This document shows, in pieces, positions 14,669 through 22,251 of a stretch of DNA of 22,251 nucleotides. Each line of letters starts with the position of its first letter. The first letter of the stretch is position 1. The DNA lies in contig JAGIXO010000017.1 in the NCBI GenBank assembly GCA_026122915.1, positions 1 to 22,251 on the forward strand, written 5' to 3'. This DNA comes from Candidatus Electronema nielsenii. Its GTDB lineage: Bacteria; Desulfobacterota; Desulfobulbia; Desulfobulbales; Desulfobulbaceae. Both the position numbers and the translations under genes were made by a program. The notes beneath the pieces were generated by a model. The model worked only from the letters and a program-made list of their open reading frames with translations, was not told where the DNA came from and did no database searches.

Positions 14669-16341
14669 CCTCCTCTAAAATTACTTCGTTTTTTGCTCCT
14701 GCTGCTTCGGCTTTGCTGCTGGCCTTAGCTATGCCCGGTTTAGTCGGTTGCTGGCCCCTGCTTTTCATTGCTTTGGTACCGTTGCTCTGGGCAGCGCGGA
14801 CGTTGCCGAGTACGGTGCAAAGCGGCTGCATGGGTATGTCTTCCGGTCTGCTCTATCATCTCAGCCTGCTCTACTGGATCGTTATTGTTTTAGAACGCTA
14901 CGGCGGTCTGCACACCTCAGTGGCAATGATTGTCCTTGTTTTGCTGGCCGTGTATATGTCAGCCTACACTGCCGTTTTCTGCATGATTCTCAATCGGTTG
15001 ACCACAAAGCCAGAAAGCGGCAAAGGCTTATCCGTCTCGGTGCTTTTGATCGCGCCAGCAGTCTGGGTAGGGCTTGACGTAGCACGGGGCTGGCTTTTCT
15101 CCGGTATTCCGTGGATGGACCTTGGCTATGGCCTACACCATGAGCCGCTGTTGATCCAGACTGCGGATTTGGGCGGACATCACCTGATCACGTTCTTTAT
15201 TGTCCAGATCAACACCCTGATTTATTGGTTTATAGATAGAATTTTCAGCGCAGCGAAAGCACCAAAACGTCAGTATCTGCTCGCAGTTATGGTCTGCCTT
15301 AGTCTTTACTGCGCGGGTGGCTACTCGATGGTACGCTATCGACAGGTGGTTTCCGAAGCCGCTGCCGCCGAACAAATTACGGCTCTTGCTGTGCAAGGCA
15401 ATGTTGACCAAAGCGAAAAATGGTCGCCAGCACTCAAGGTGGAGACTATTGACCGCTACCTTTCTTTGTCAGCAAAAGCCTTTCAAAGTGAGAACAAGAT
15501 TAGCTTGGTCGTCTGGCCGGAAACCGCTCTGCCTTTTTATCCGCATCGGGAGCCACTGATAAGCCGAGTAAAGGCATTCGCCAAAGAAAAACAAACGCAT
15601 CTCCTCACCGGAGCACCGTATTTTACCATCACCCTCCAAGAGCAAAAAGCAACGTCAGAACAGTTCAACGACACGCTCAGACCGGTGGAATATTTTAATA
15701 GTGCCCTGATGTATGACCGGACAGGCCAACTGAATGGCAGGTACAACAAACAACATTTGGTGCCATTCGGTGAGTATGTTCCTTTGAGTGAGTACCTTTG
15801 GTTCATTAGGCCATTAGTAGAGCTGGTGGGCGATTTTTCTCCTGGCAATTCTTTTAAGCCGCTGGATGCGGATACTATCAAAGCGGGCGTTTTGATTTGC
15901 TTTGAATCGATCTTTCCGAACATTGCTCGACGCGAAACCGCCGCAGGAGCAAATCTCTTGGTCAGCATGACAAACGATGCGTGGTACGGCAAATCCAGCG
16001 CACCGTATCATTCTTGGGCCATGACCATAATGCGCGCGGTGGAAAATCGGCGCAGCATCGTTCGAGCAGCTAACACTGGTATCAGTGGCTTTATCGCACC
16101 AACCGGAGCGATTAGCAGCGAATCCGGCCTGTTCACAGCCGAGGCTCTGACTGATACGGTGGCCTTGATGACGGAAAAAACCTTGTTTGTCCAAGGGGGT
16201 TACTGGTTCGGCACCTTCTGTTTGACTCTGACCGGTCTCTTCCTGTGGAGTCATGCTTGGATGGAAAGAAGAAGACGGCGGGAACTCATCAAGCGAAAGC
16301 AGGAAATTCTCCGCCAGCAGAGAGCAGCTGCGGAGGATTAG
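14665..16341 (+). CDS. lnt: Apolipoprotein N-acyltransferase
   Basis: Lnt adds the third acyl chain to the N-terminal Cys of lipoproteins in the inner membrane. The 558 residues are slightly longer than the usual 510-520. About six TM helices precede the nitrilase-like domain (about 235-500), and a final TM lies near 512-533. The catalytic triad is visible: E286 in VVWPETALPF, K362 in YNKQHLVPFGEYVP and C412 in GVLICFESIFP. The downstream NDAWYGKSSAPYHS and AVENRRSIVRAANTGIS motifs are typical. A basic tail (ERRRRRELIKRKQEI) extends into the cytoplasm. It overlaps corC by ATGA, so translation is coupled. Its presence marks a diderm organism. Confidence 0.97.
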   Translation: MTSSKITSFFAPAASALLLALAMPGLVGCWPLLFIALVPLLWAARTLPSTVQSGCMGMSSGLLYHLSLLYWIVIVLERYGGLHTSVAMIVLVLLAVYMSAYTAVFCMILNRLTTKPESGKGLSVSVLLIAPAVWVGLDVARGWLFSGIPWMDLGYGLHHEPLLIQTADLGGHHLITFFIVQINTLIYWFIDRIFSAAKAPKRQYLLAVMVCLSLYCAGGYSMVRYRQVVSEAAAAEQITALAVQGNVDQSEKWSPALKVETIDRYLSLSAKAFQSENKISLVVWPETALPFYPHREPLISRVKAFAKEKQTHLLTGAPYFTITLQEQKATSEQFNDTLRPVEYFNSALMYDRTGQLNGRYNKQHLVPFGEYVPLSEYLWFIRPLVELVGDFSPGNSFKPLDADTIKAGVLICFESIFPNIARRETAAGANLLVSMTNDAWYGKSSAPYHSWAMTIMRAVENRRSIVRAANTGISGFIAPTGAISSESGLFTAEALTDTVALMTEKTLFVQGGYWFGTFCLTLTGLFLWSHAWMERRRRRELIKRKQEILRQQRAAAED

Positions 16342-16349
16342 AGGCAACA

Positions 16350-16595
16350 GTGACTAAGCAAAAAAATTATATCGGAGTCAGCAAAACTGAGGACAACACG
16401 TGGCAGTTTGCCGTGCAAAGGGCTAACGGCAAGGTGAAAACTGTCACCGGCTTCAGCACGGCCAAGGTGGCAGCCCTGCTCCGAGATGAGTATATCCTCC
16501 AACATCGGCTCGACGAGGCACGCAACTTTACTGTTAAACGAATAGCAAAGGTGCGAAATAAAGCCTATGAGCGGATGTTCGGCAGGCAGGATTGA
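16350..16595 (+). CDS. Small AP2/ERF-like domain protein
   Basis: 81 residues from GTG 16350, supported by GAGG five bases upstream and by the lnt stop nine bases before it. A longer reading frame that starts inside lnt is unlikely. The sequence YIGVSKTEDNTWQFAVQR, then GKVKTVTGFSTAKVAALLRD, ending EARNF, follows the AP2/ERF pattern: YxGV, central W, GxF followed by an Ala-rich helix, and a closing Asn-Phe. In bacteria such domains are usually DNA-binding parts of homing HNH endonucleases; here the domain is alone with a basic tail (VKRIAKVRNKAYERMF). The fold assignment is my pattern match; DNA binding is inference. Confidence 0.72.
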   Translation: MTKQKNYIGVSKTEDNTWQFAVQRANGKVKTVTGFSTAKVAALLRDEYILQHRLDEARNFTVKRIAKVRNKAYERMFGRQD

Positions 16596-16623
16596 TTTTT
16601 ATTTCATTGGAAGGAGAGAACCG

Positions 16624-17737
16624 ATGGCAGACTTGACTGAAACTGCAGAACTACGGCAAAAGATTCAGGCTTTAAAAGGAAAAATGCTTGCTCTGAAGGA
16701 GCATCTTTGACTTAGACAGCAAGAAGTTAGACATTGAGCGGTTAGAGTCCGAATCGCTGGAGCCAAATTTCTGGAACGATCAGCATAAGGCCAAGAAAGT
16801 GCAACGGCAGCTCGGTCAGCTCCAAGATGTGGTTAAGGGCTGGGAGCTGCATTTTCAGCATATCGAAGACGCAGAAATGCTCTTCGATATGGCTTTAGAG
16901 GAAAGTGACGCAGAGGCTCTGAGCGAGGTTGAAGCCTCGCTTGATCGCCTTGCTCAGGAGGTGGAGCTGACCGAATTAGAGTGCATGTTCGATGGCGAGC
17001 ATGACAGCTGCAATGCCCTGCTTACTGTTCATGCGGGCGCGGGCGGCACTGAGGCTCAGGACTGGGTGAGTATGCTGCTGCGCATGTATCTGCGTTGGGC
17101 CGAACTGCACAGTTTTCCTGCCGATATTCTTGATTATCTGCCCGGCGACGAGGCCGGAGTCAAATCCGTGACTATTCTGATCAAGGGCAAGAATGCCTAC
17201 GGCTATACTCGCTCTGAGGTTGGTATTCACCGTTTGGTGCGAATTTCGCCTTTTGACGCTTCGGGTCGGCGACACACATCTTTTGCCTCAGTGATGGTGC
17301 TGCCAGAATTAGACGACACCATTGAGATTGACATCAACGAGAAAGAGCTGCGCATCGACACCTATCGCTCCAGCGGCGCGGGCGGTCAGCATGTCAACAA
17401 GACCGACTCGGCGATCCGCATCACCCATCTGCCAACGAACATTGTTGTGCAATGCCAGAACGAGCGTTCTCAGCTTCGTAACAAGGAAATGGCGATGAAG
17501 ATGTTGATGTCCAAGCTCTACGACAAGCAGCAGAAGGAAAACTTGCAGGCGCAGGAGAATCTCCACGGCGAGAAAAAGGAAATCGCTTGGGGCAGCCAAA
17601 TTCGTTCCTACGTCCTCCAACCCTACCGACTGATTAAGGATCACCGCACCAACGTCGAGGTTGGCAACGTCGATGCGGTGTTAGACGGCAATCTGGATCA
17701 GTTCATCAAGGCGTTCCTCCTCTGGCAGCCGCGTTAG
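16624..17737 (+). CDS. prfB: Peptide chain release factor 2, with programmed +1 frameshift
   Basis: RF2 reads UGA and UAA and triggers peptide release. The coding sequence is join(16624..16707, 16709..17737): codon 28 is CTT, followed by an in-frame TGA, and the ribosome shifts +1 to GAC. This gives 370 residues (E. coli 365). The stop-codon recognition motif SPF is at 208-210 (RISPFDASGRRHTSF) and the catalytic GGQ at 253-255 (SSGAGGQHVNKTDSAIR). AAGGAGA precedes the ATG. A gene finder ignoring the shift would start at Met59 (16799), which is wrong. The antiporter gene follows after 3 nt. Confidence 0.97.
16696..16711 (+). promoter_or_regulatory. RF2 autoregulatory +1 frameshift site
   Basis: AAGGAGCATCTTTGAC combines an internal Shine-Dalgarno (AAGGAG), a three-base spacer and the slippery CTT TGA C. 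When RF2 is low, the UGA at 16708-16710 is read slowly and ribosomes slip to GAC; when RF2 is plentiful they terminate. This is the classic bacterial prfB feedback. Confidence 0.95.
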
Positions 17738-17740
17738 CCA

Positions 17741-18931
17741 ATGCCTCTGCTCACCAGCCTGCTGATCCTGATCGTTGTCGCACGGCTGCTGGGGCAAATC
17801 TTTCAGCGTTTCGGCCAGCCCTCCATTGTTGGGGAAATGCTGGCCGGAGTGCTGTTAGGCCCCAGCTTTCTTAACCTGATTCATCCAAACACCGCTCTTT
17901 CCAGCATTTCGGAATTTGCTGTCTTTCTGGTGGTGTTATCCGCTGGGCTGGAGATGAATTTCAAAGACATCCTCAACGCCCTGCTGGGCCGGGGCATTGT
18001 CATTGCCGTACTCGGCTTTATTCTACCTCTGACTGCGGGCATTGCAGTGGGAGCAGTCTTTCAGCTCGACCTGATGCGTACGGTCTTCCTTGGCCTTTGC
18101 GTGTCAATCACTGCTCTGCCGGTCACGGTGCGCATTCTCCAAAGTTTCAATCTGCTTGATTCCGATATTGCCCGCTACTCGGTAGCCACGGCCATTTTCA
18201 ACGACGTGGTAGCTCTGCTGGTTCTGGGAGTGATTCTTAATTTACCTGCCCAGCTTTCCCTCTCAGCGGTGATTTTGTCGATTGTCAGCACCAGCTGGAA
18301 ACTCATCGCTCTCGGCGCATTTATCCTCGGTTTCAACTGGCAGTTAGAGCGGATGATCAAGCGGGGAATTCATATTGAAAAAATATCGGAGAAGTTAGTT
18401 GATGCCGTTGGCAATGAGGCTCTTTTCGGCATCTTGGTGCTGTTTGTGCTGGTCTTTGGCTCGGTCAGCGAAGTCTTGGGTTTTCACTTCGTCATCGGTG
18501 CATTTTTCGGCGCATTGTTGATCGACCGCAAATTCTTTCTTGCCTCGCGCTACCACGAATTAGACCTCACCCTGCGCTCGATCACCGAAGGTTTTCTGGG
18601 GCCAGTCTTTTTTGCCTACCTGGGGTTAGAATTCAACATTGATGCCTTGAAGCCACTGGGGTTTGTCTTGGTCGTGCTGGTCGTATCAATCAGCTCAAAA
18701 GTGCTGGCGGGTTGGCTCGGCGGCTTGGTTATTCAGCTCCCGCCTGCCCGTGCCTTGGGTATCGGTATTATTCTCAATGGCCGTGGAGTGATGGAATTAG
18801 TTATCGCCAGCATCGCTTACGAGCGCGGTTTTATCAACCAGAGCATGTTTTCCACATTAGTGCTGATGGGCGTGGTGACAACCATGATGACCCCGCTGAT
18901 GTTCCGACGCTGGATACTGCCCCGACTATAA
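17741..18931 (+). CDS. Cation:proton antiporter, CPA2 family (Na_H_Exchanger)
   Basis: 396 residues with about 12 hydrophobic helices and no soluble C-terminal RCK/TrkA-N domain. Hallmarks are GEMLAGVLLGPS (31-42), LSAGLEMNF (66-74), VSITALPVTVRIL (121-133) and the unwound-helix pair AIFNDVVALLVLG with N154-D155, an ND type in place of DD. It probably exchanges Na+ or K+ for protons across the inner membrane; the ion cannot be told from sequence alone. It begins 3 nt after the prfB stop without its own Shine-Dalgarno, so it is probably coupled to prfB. The DUF486 gene follows 12 nt later. Confidence 0.93.
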   Translation: MPLLTSLLILIVVARLLGQIFQRFGQPSIVGEMLAGVLLGPSFLNLIHPNTALSSISEFAVFLVVLSAGLEMNFKDILNALLGRGIVIAVLGFILPLTAGIAVGAVFQLDLMRTVFLGLCVSITALPVTVRILQSFNLLDSDIARYSVATAIFNDVVALLVLGVILNLPAQLSLSAVILSIVSTSWKLIALGAFILGFNWQLERMIKRGIHIEKISEKLVDAVGNEALFGILVLFVLVFGSVSEVLGFHFVIGAFFGALLIDRKFFLASRYHELDLTLRSITEGFLGPVFFAYLGLEFNIDALKPLGFVLVVLVVSISSKVLAGWLGGLVIQLPPARALGIGIILNGRGVMELVIASIAYERGFINQSMFSTLVLMGVVTTMMTPLMFRRWILPRL

Positions 18932-18943
18932 CCTGCTGAAACA

Positions 18944-19294
18944 ATGCACCCTGTCCTTACTTCTATCCTCATGCTGACGTGCAGCAACGTCTTCATGACC
19001 TTTGCTTGGTACGCCCATCTCAAAGAGCTGAACAATAAGCCGTGGATAATCGCTGCCTTGGTCAGTTGGGGCATTGCCTTATTTGAATATCTGCTTCAGG
19101 TTCCAGCCAACCGAATTGGCTTTACAGTTTTGAGCGTGGGTCAGCTCAAAATCATTCAAGAAGTAATCACCTTGACAGTATTCCTTCCCTTTTCCGTGAT
19201 ATATCTGAAGGAACCCCTGAAGCTGGATTATCTCTGGGCAGGCTTGTGCTTAGTTGGGGCAGTGTATTTTATGTTCAGAGGCAAGATAGGGTGA
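18944..19294 (+). CDS. DUF486 family small membrane protein
   Basis: 116 residues with four TM helices. SNVFMTFAWYAHLKEL, SWGIALFEYLLQVPANRIG, SVGQLKIIQEVITLTVF and a closing LCLVGAVYFMFRG are the family pattern (DUF486, of the drug/metabolite transporter fold). No substrate is established. It lies 12 nt after the antiporter and 3 nt before the EACC1-like gene, so it belongs to the same transcription unit. Confidence 0.93.
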   Translation: MHPVLTSILMLTCSNVFMTFAWYAHLKELNNKPWIIAALVSWGIALFEYLLQVPANRIGFTVLSVGQLKIIQEVITLTVFLPFSVIYLKEPLKLDYLWAGLCLVGAVYFMFRGKIG

Positions 19295-19297
19295 AAA

Positions 19298-19675
19298 ATG
19301 AAGGAAGAAAGCATAGTAAAATTACGAATAACTCTCCACGATAGTGAGGCTGATGATGAGCAGCTTGACCGACTGGCTCTGTCGCTGATACGGCAGCTTC
19401 GGGATTTGGAGGCGATTGAATCTTTGGAGAGGGAGGCAGGAAAAGCGATAGACAGGAGCAAAGGCGACCCGATCACGGTGGGCGGCGTGATTCTTGGCAT
19501 TGCAGTGGCGGCCATTCCGAATCTGATCAGCTTGCTTCAACAGTGGACAGTCGGCAACCGCACCATTAAAGTTGAAGCCCCGAACGGAGCCAAGGCGGAA
19601 TTCACCCCAGATCACCGATATTCCAAGGAGGAAGTTGTGGAATTTGTCCGGCAGCTCAATCGAATTGGCAAGTAG
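19298..19675 (+). CDS. EACC1-like (effector-associated constant component) small protein
   Basis: 125 residues. The N-terminal half is a charged alpha/beta segment (KLRITLHDSEADDEQLDRLA, LSLIRQLRDLEAIESLE). A hydrophobic helix (about 62-83: GGVILGIAVAAIPNLISLLQ) and a short strand-rich tail (IKVEAPNGAKAEFTPD) then lead to a final helix. This order (short beta domain, small residues plus a hydrophobic helix, then VxVxxPNG) resembles the EACC1 family described from comparative genomics of NTP-dependent conflict systems, where it pairs with proteases such as caspase-like ones. AGGG precedes the ATG and overlaps the DUF486 stop. The caspase-STAND gene starts 12 nt later. Family assignment moderate; role (effector regulation or anchoring) inferred. 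Confidence 0.72.
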   Translation: MKEESIVKLRITLHDSEADDEQLDRLALSLIRQLRDLEAIESLEREAGKAIDRSKGDPITVGGVILGIAVAAIPNLISLLQQWTVGNRTIKVEAPNGAKAEFTPDHRYSKEEVVEFVRQLNRIGK

Positions 19676-19687
19676 CAGGCAGGCGCG

Positions 19688-22251
19688 ATGGAACGCCGTT
19701 CCGCCCTGCTGATCAGCAGCAGCGAGTATGAGGATGCCAATCTTTCCCGGCTTACCGCGCCGCCGCATGATGTGCGGGCTTTGGCAGAAGTGCTGCGTGA
19801 TGCCAGCATCGGCAGTTTTGAAGTGAAGGAGCCGCTGATCAACAAAGCCTCCTCTGTAGTTCGAGAGGCTATTGCCGACTTTTTTGCCGAACAGAAGCGC
19901 GACGATCTTGCTTTGCTCTATTTCAGCGGTCACGGCCTGAAAGATGATTTGAACAGCGGCAATCTCTATCTGACGGCCACGGATACCAAGCGCGACCGGC
20001 TCCGGGCAACCGGCCTCGCGGCCAGCTTTCTCTTGGAAGAGGTGGAAGAGTCGAAATCCCGCCGCATCATCCTGATTCTCGACTGCTGCTACAGCGGGGC
20101 TTTTGCGCGTGGGAGTAAGGGCGCGGATGAGGAACTTGATGCGGCTTTTAAGAACATGGGCTATGGGCGGGTTGTCCTCACCGCCAGCAATGCCGTTCAG
20201 CTCGCTTATGAAGACGAACAGGCCAAAGACGGAGCGGTTCATTCGATCTTCACAAAATTTCTGCTGGAAGGACTCCGCACCGGGGCTGCTGATTTGTCCC
20301 AGCGCGGAAAGATCAGCGTGAATGATCTTTACCAGTATGTGGATAAGCAGATCAAACAGATGGACAATGGCAGGCGGCAGACTCCGAAAATTTGGGATAT
20401 TGATCGTGAAGGGGAGGAGCTGGTCATTGCCCGCAATCCCTTTTGGACGGAGAAGAAACAGCCCGACCCCATACATAGCAAACGCCCGCTCACCTACACA
20501 CTCCGTCCGCAGGCGCATAACTTTGTTGACCGGATTAAGCAACGTAAGGAATTGCGGAGCGATCTTCTTGATGCAACCAAGGTCTTCGTGATTGTGGACG
20601 GTTTAGCCGGAATAGGCAAGACCATGCTGGCGGCCAAAGTGGCCGAGGAATCTGAAGCCGATTTTTCAGGAATCTATTACAGCAAATGCGCAAAAGAAAC
20701 AGATGTAGATCAGCTCCTCGCAGAGCTGGCGTATTTTTTGAGCGGCGGCGGCGACCATTGTTTGAGTGGCGTGGTGGAGTATGACATTCCGGCAGCAAAT
20801 AAAATTAATTTTCTGCTGGCTGCGCTGGGTGTGCGAAAATATCTGCTGATTTTCGATGACGTGCATGAGCTGCTTAATTCGGAGCGGCAAATTAGCAATG
20901 AGGGAATTAAGCTGCTCTTCAGCGAACTGCTCAACACCCGCCATCAAGCAAAAATTCTCCTTGTCAGCCGGGTGCGGCCCGTGCTGCCTTGGCAGCAGCT
21001 TTGTCAGGTGCCGAGCAGTTTGGAGTCATTTGATGAAGAAAACGGTTTAGAATTGCTGCGGCTGCTGGGATTAGATGAGGACGAAGAACTGCTCCGCCGA
21101 GCTTGGCAGCTCACGGGCGGCCATCCTTTGGCGATGGGTCTGCTGGCGGGCATGGCCGGAACAATGGATTTGCAGCTCATCTTGGCGGAAACCAGTCTGT
21201 TTTATGGCGGAAGTTTAGTCAACGAACTGCTCCGGCGGCAGTTCTACACCTTGCTCACTGTTGAGGAAAAGAATTTGCTGCTCAGAATGTCTGTCCTGCT
21301 GCGTCCGGCGGAATTCACCATTATCGCCCATCTGGAGGAACAGGGGCAGGCGGCCCGCCTGCTGCCTGCGCTGGTGGAAAAAAATTTGGTGATGTACAGC
21401 AGAAAGGAGAAGAAATATCGTCTGCACGATTTGGTGCGGGAGTTCAGTCGGGCTGAGACGACGGCTGAGGAGCAGCAGCTTTGTCATTCGCGGCTGGCGG
21501 ATTATTACGAGCGACTGGAATTCAATGCGGATAAGCCGAGCTTTGAGCAGGTGCAGCAGAGGCTTGAAGCCCAGCATCATGCCGTTCAGTCTGGTGAGAA
21601 GGCCAGAGCAGCACGGCTGCTGGTGGAAACTGCCGAGCATTTGCGAAAATGGGGTTATTTGGAGCGGTGCGGAAAGCTGCTGGCCGAGACCTTATCCGCG
21701 TTGGAGAAGCTGGAGCCGACCAAGGAGCATCTGCTGCTGCGGGTCGATCTGCTGGTGGAGCAGGGCTGGCTGGAACGTTCATCCTCTGGGTTAGACAAGG
21801 CGGTGGAGCGGTGCCGGGAGGCGGAGCGCATTCTGCAAACGGCGCAGGATGAAGGGCGGGAAGGCAAGGTCTGTCATTCCTTGGGCAAGTTTTTCTACGA
21901 GGAGGCATTGTGGGAGGAGGCAGAACAGTATTTTGTCCGTGCGTTTGAGTTACAGAAGGCGCAGAGGAACAGCAAGGAACTTGCGAAGATTCTTTGTGAT
22001 TGGAGGTTGCTATATTGGAACAGGGCTGGAGAATTGGACAAAATAGAAGCTGTCAGTCTGGAAGGAATAAATGTCTGCGAAGAGAAGCGTGATGTAGAGA
22101 GTAAGTGCAAAATTTTGATCGAGGTGCTTGGGAAGAGCTTAGAAGATCAAAGCAAATTTGATGAAGCGTTGGCGGTATATCAAGACAGTCTGGATTTGAG
22201 GACAGAAAAGGATTTTTCTGGTCGCTCGTCCTCTTTGAGAAGAATGGGGCA
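19688..22251 (+). CDS. Caspase-like protease / STAND NTPase / TPR-like protein, 3'-partial
   Basis: Open from ATG 19688 to the right edge, at least 854 residues with no stop. Residues about 1-250 form a caspase-like (peptidase C14) domain with the catalytic His in LYFSGHGLKDD (H82) and Cys in LILDCCYSGAF (C134). A STAND/NB-ARC-type NTPase follows: Walker A GLAGIGKT (305-312), Walker B LLIFDD (386-391), an Arg-containing sensor-like LLVSRVRP, GGHPLA (477-482) and a winged-helix motif HDLVREF (580-586). From about 620 on, helical TPR-like repeats (LGKFFYEEALWEEAEQYFVR, then SKFDEALAVYQDSLDL) would sense a signal. Predicted: ligand binding by the repeats oligomerises the NTPase and activates the protease, a suicide or defence effector (inference). 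The EACC1-like gene is 12 nt upstream. Confidence 0.93.
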   Translation, partial: MERRSALLISSSEYEDANLSRLTAPPHDVRALAEVLRDASIGSFEVKEPLINKASSVVREAIADFFAEQKRDDLALLYFSGHGLKDDLNSGNLYLTATDTKRDRLRATGLAASFLLEEVEESKSRRIILILDCCYSGAFARGSKGADEELDAAFKNMGYGRVVLTASNAVQLAYEDEQAKDGAVHSIFTKFLLEGLRTGAADLSQRGKISVNDLYQYVDKQIKQMDNGRRQTPKIWDIDREGEELVIARNPFWTEKKQPDPIHSKRPLTYTLRPQAHNFVDRIKQRKELRSDLLDATKVFVIVDGLAGIGKTMLAAKVAEESEADFSGIYYSKCAKETDVDQLLAELAYFLSGGGDHCLSGVVEYDIPAANKINFLLAALGVRKYLLIFDDVHELLNSERQISNEGIKLLFSELLNTRHQAKILLVSRVRPVLPWQQLCQVPSSLESFDEENGLELLRLLGLDEDEELLRRAWQLTGGHPLAMGLLAGMAGTMDLQLILAETSLFYGGSLVNELLRRQFYTLLTVEEKNLLLRMSVLLRPAEFTIIAHLEEQGQAARLLPALVEKNLVMYSRKEKKYRLHDLVREFSRAETTAEEQQLCHSRLADYYERLEFNADKPSFEQVQQRLEAQHHAVQSGEKARAARLLVETAEHLRKWGYLERCGKLLAETLSALEKLEPTKEHLLLRVDLLVEQGWLERSSSGLDKAVERCREAERILQTAQDEGREGKVCHSLGKFFYEEALWEEAEQYFVRAFELQKAQRNSKELAKILCDWRLLYWNRAGELDKIEAVSLEGINVCEEKRDVESKCKILIEVLGKSLEDQSKFDEALAVYQDSLDLRTEKDFSGRSSSLRRMG

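Noticed and set aside
16245..16349. N-terminal extension of the AP2-like protein into lnt
   Set aside because: The extension is out-of-frame lnt sequence; GTG 16350 has a well-placed GAGG and the AP2 similarity starts right after it.
16799..17737. prfB starting at Met59 without a frameshift
   Set aside because: The upstream frame plus the CTT-TGA-C site restores the full RF2 N-terminus and normal length.
19322..20542. Long minus-strand frame (406 codons)
   Set aside because: Antisense to the EACC1-like gene and the caspase domain, whose motifs are clear; no SD or known pattern on the minus strand.

Overview
The window looks like a chromosomal stretch of a Gram-negative bacterium. It carries lnt (apolipoprotein N-acyltransferase), prfB with its programmed frameshift, prfC, a ktr potassium uptake pair, a CLC channel, corC and an ABC1 kinase. 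Together with palindromic REP-like intergenic repeats, long LRR proteins, a stand-alone RapZ C-terminal domain, a phasin-like protein next to an ABC1 kinase, and a caspase/STAND effector, this suggests a deltaproteobacterial (Desulfobulbota-like) genome. That taxonomic call is inference from gene content only. No tRNA, rRNA, CRISPR array or transposase was recognised.

Left part (1-5300, minus strand). A frameshifted truA-like fragment runs off the left edge. Next come a 69-bp diverged relic of a prfC 3' end, a gene for a two-domain HU-like/DUF4469 protein, an intrinsic terminator and a small orphan protein. A repeat-rich spacer (long inverted repeat plus a 46-bp-period cluster of palindromes) separates these from intact prfC. 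Upstream of prfC is an AT-rich, translationally coupled pair: a 75-residue protein ending in a Cys-rich tail and a 4-TM membrane protein.

Middle (5350-10800, minus strand). A phasin-like/ABC1 kinase pair is followed by a tight CLC channel > RapZ C-terminal domain > LRR protein operon. Read on the minus strand the order is clc, rapZ-C, LRR, then phasin, ABC1 kinase.

Right part (11050-22251, plus strand). An AT-rich orphan membrane protein comes first. A short frameshifted relic of a second CLC gene lies in the spacer before ktrB-ktrA; the ktrA start region is tandemly duplicated (21 bp). Then comes corC-lnt, preceded by a good extended -10 promoter. A small AP2/ERF-like protein follows, then prfB (+1 frameshift at codon 29), a cation:proton antiporter and a DUF486 membrane protein. 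The run ends in a two-gene module: a small EACC1-like protein and a large caspase-like protease fused to a STAND NTPase and TPR-like repeats. That last gene is open to the right edge (at least 854 residues). It is the best candidate for a conflict/defence system here, and it sits 3-12 nt behind housekeeping and transport genes.

Recurring themes are ion homeostasis (CLC, KtrAB, CorC-type CBS protein, antiporter), translation termination (prfB, prfC, prfC relic) and many small signs of rearrangement (gene relics, tandem duplication, palindromic repeats).
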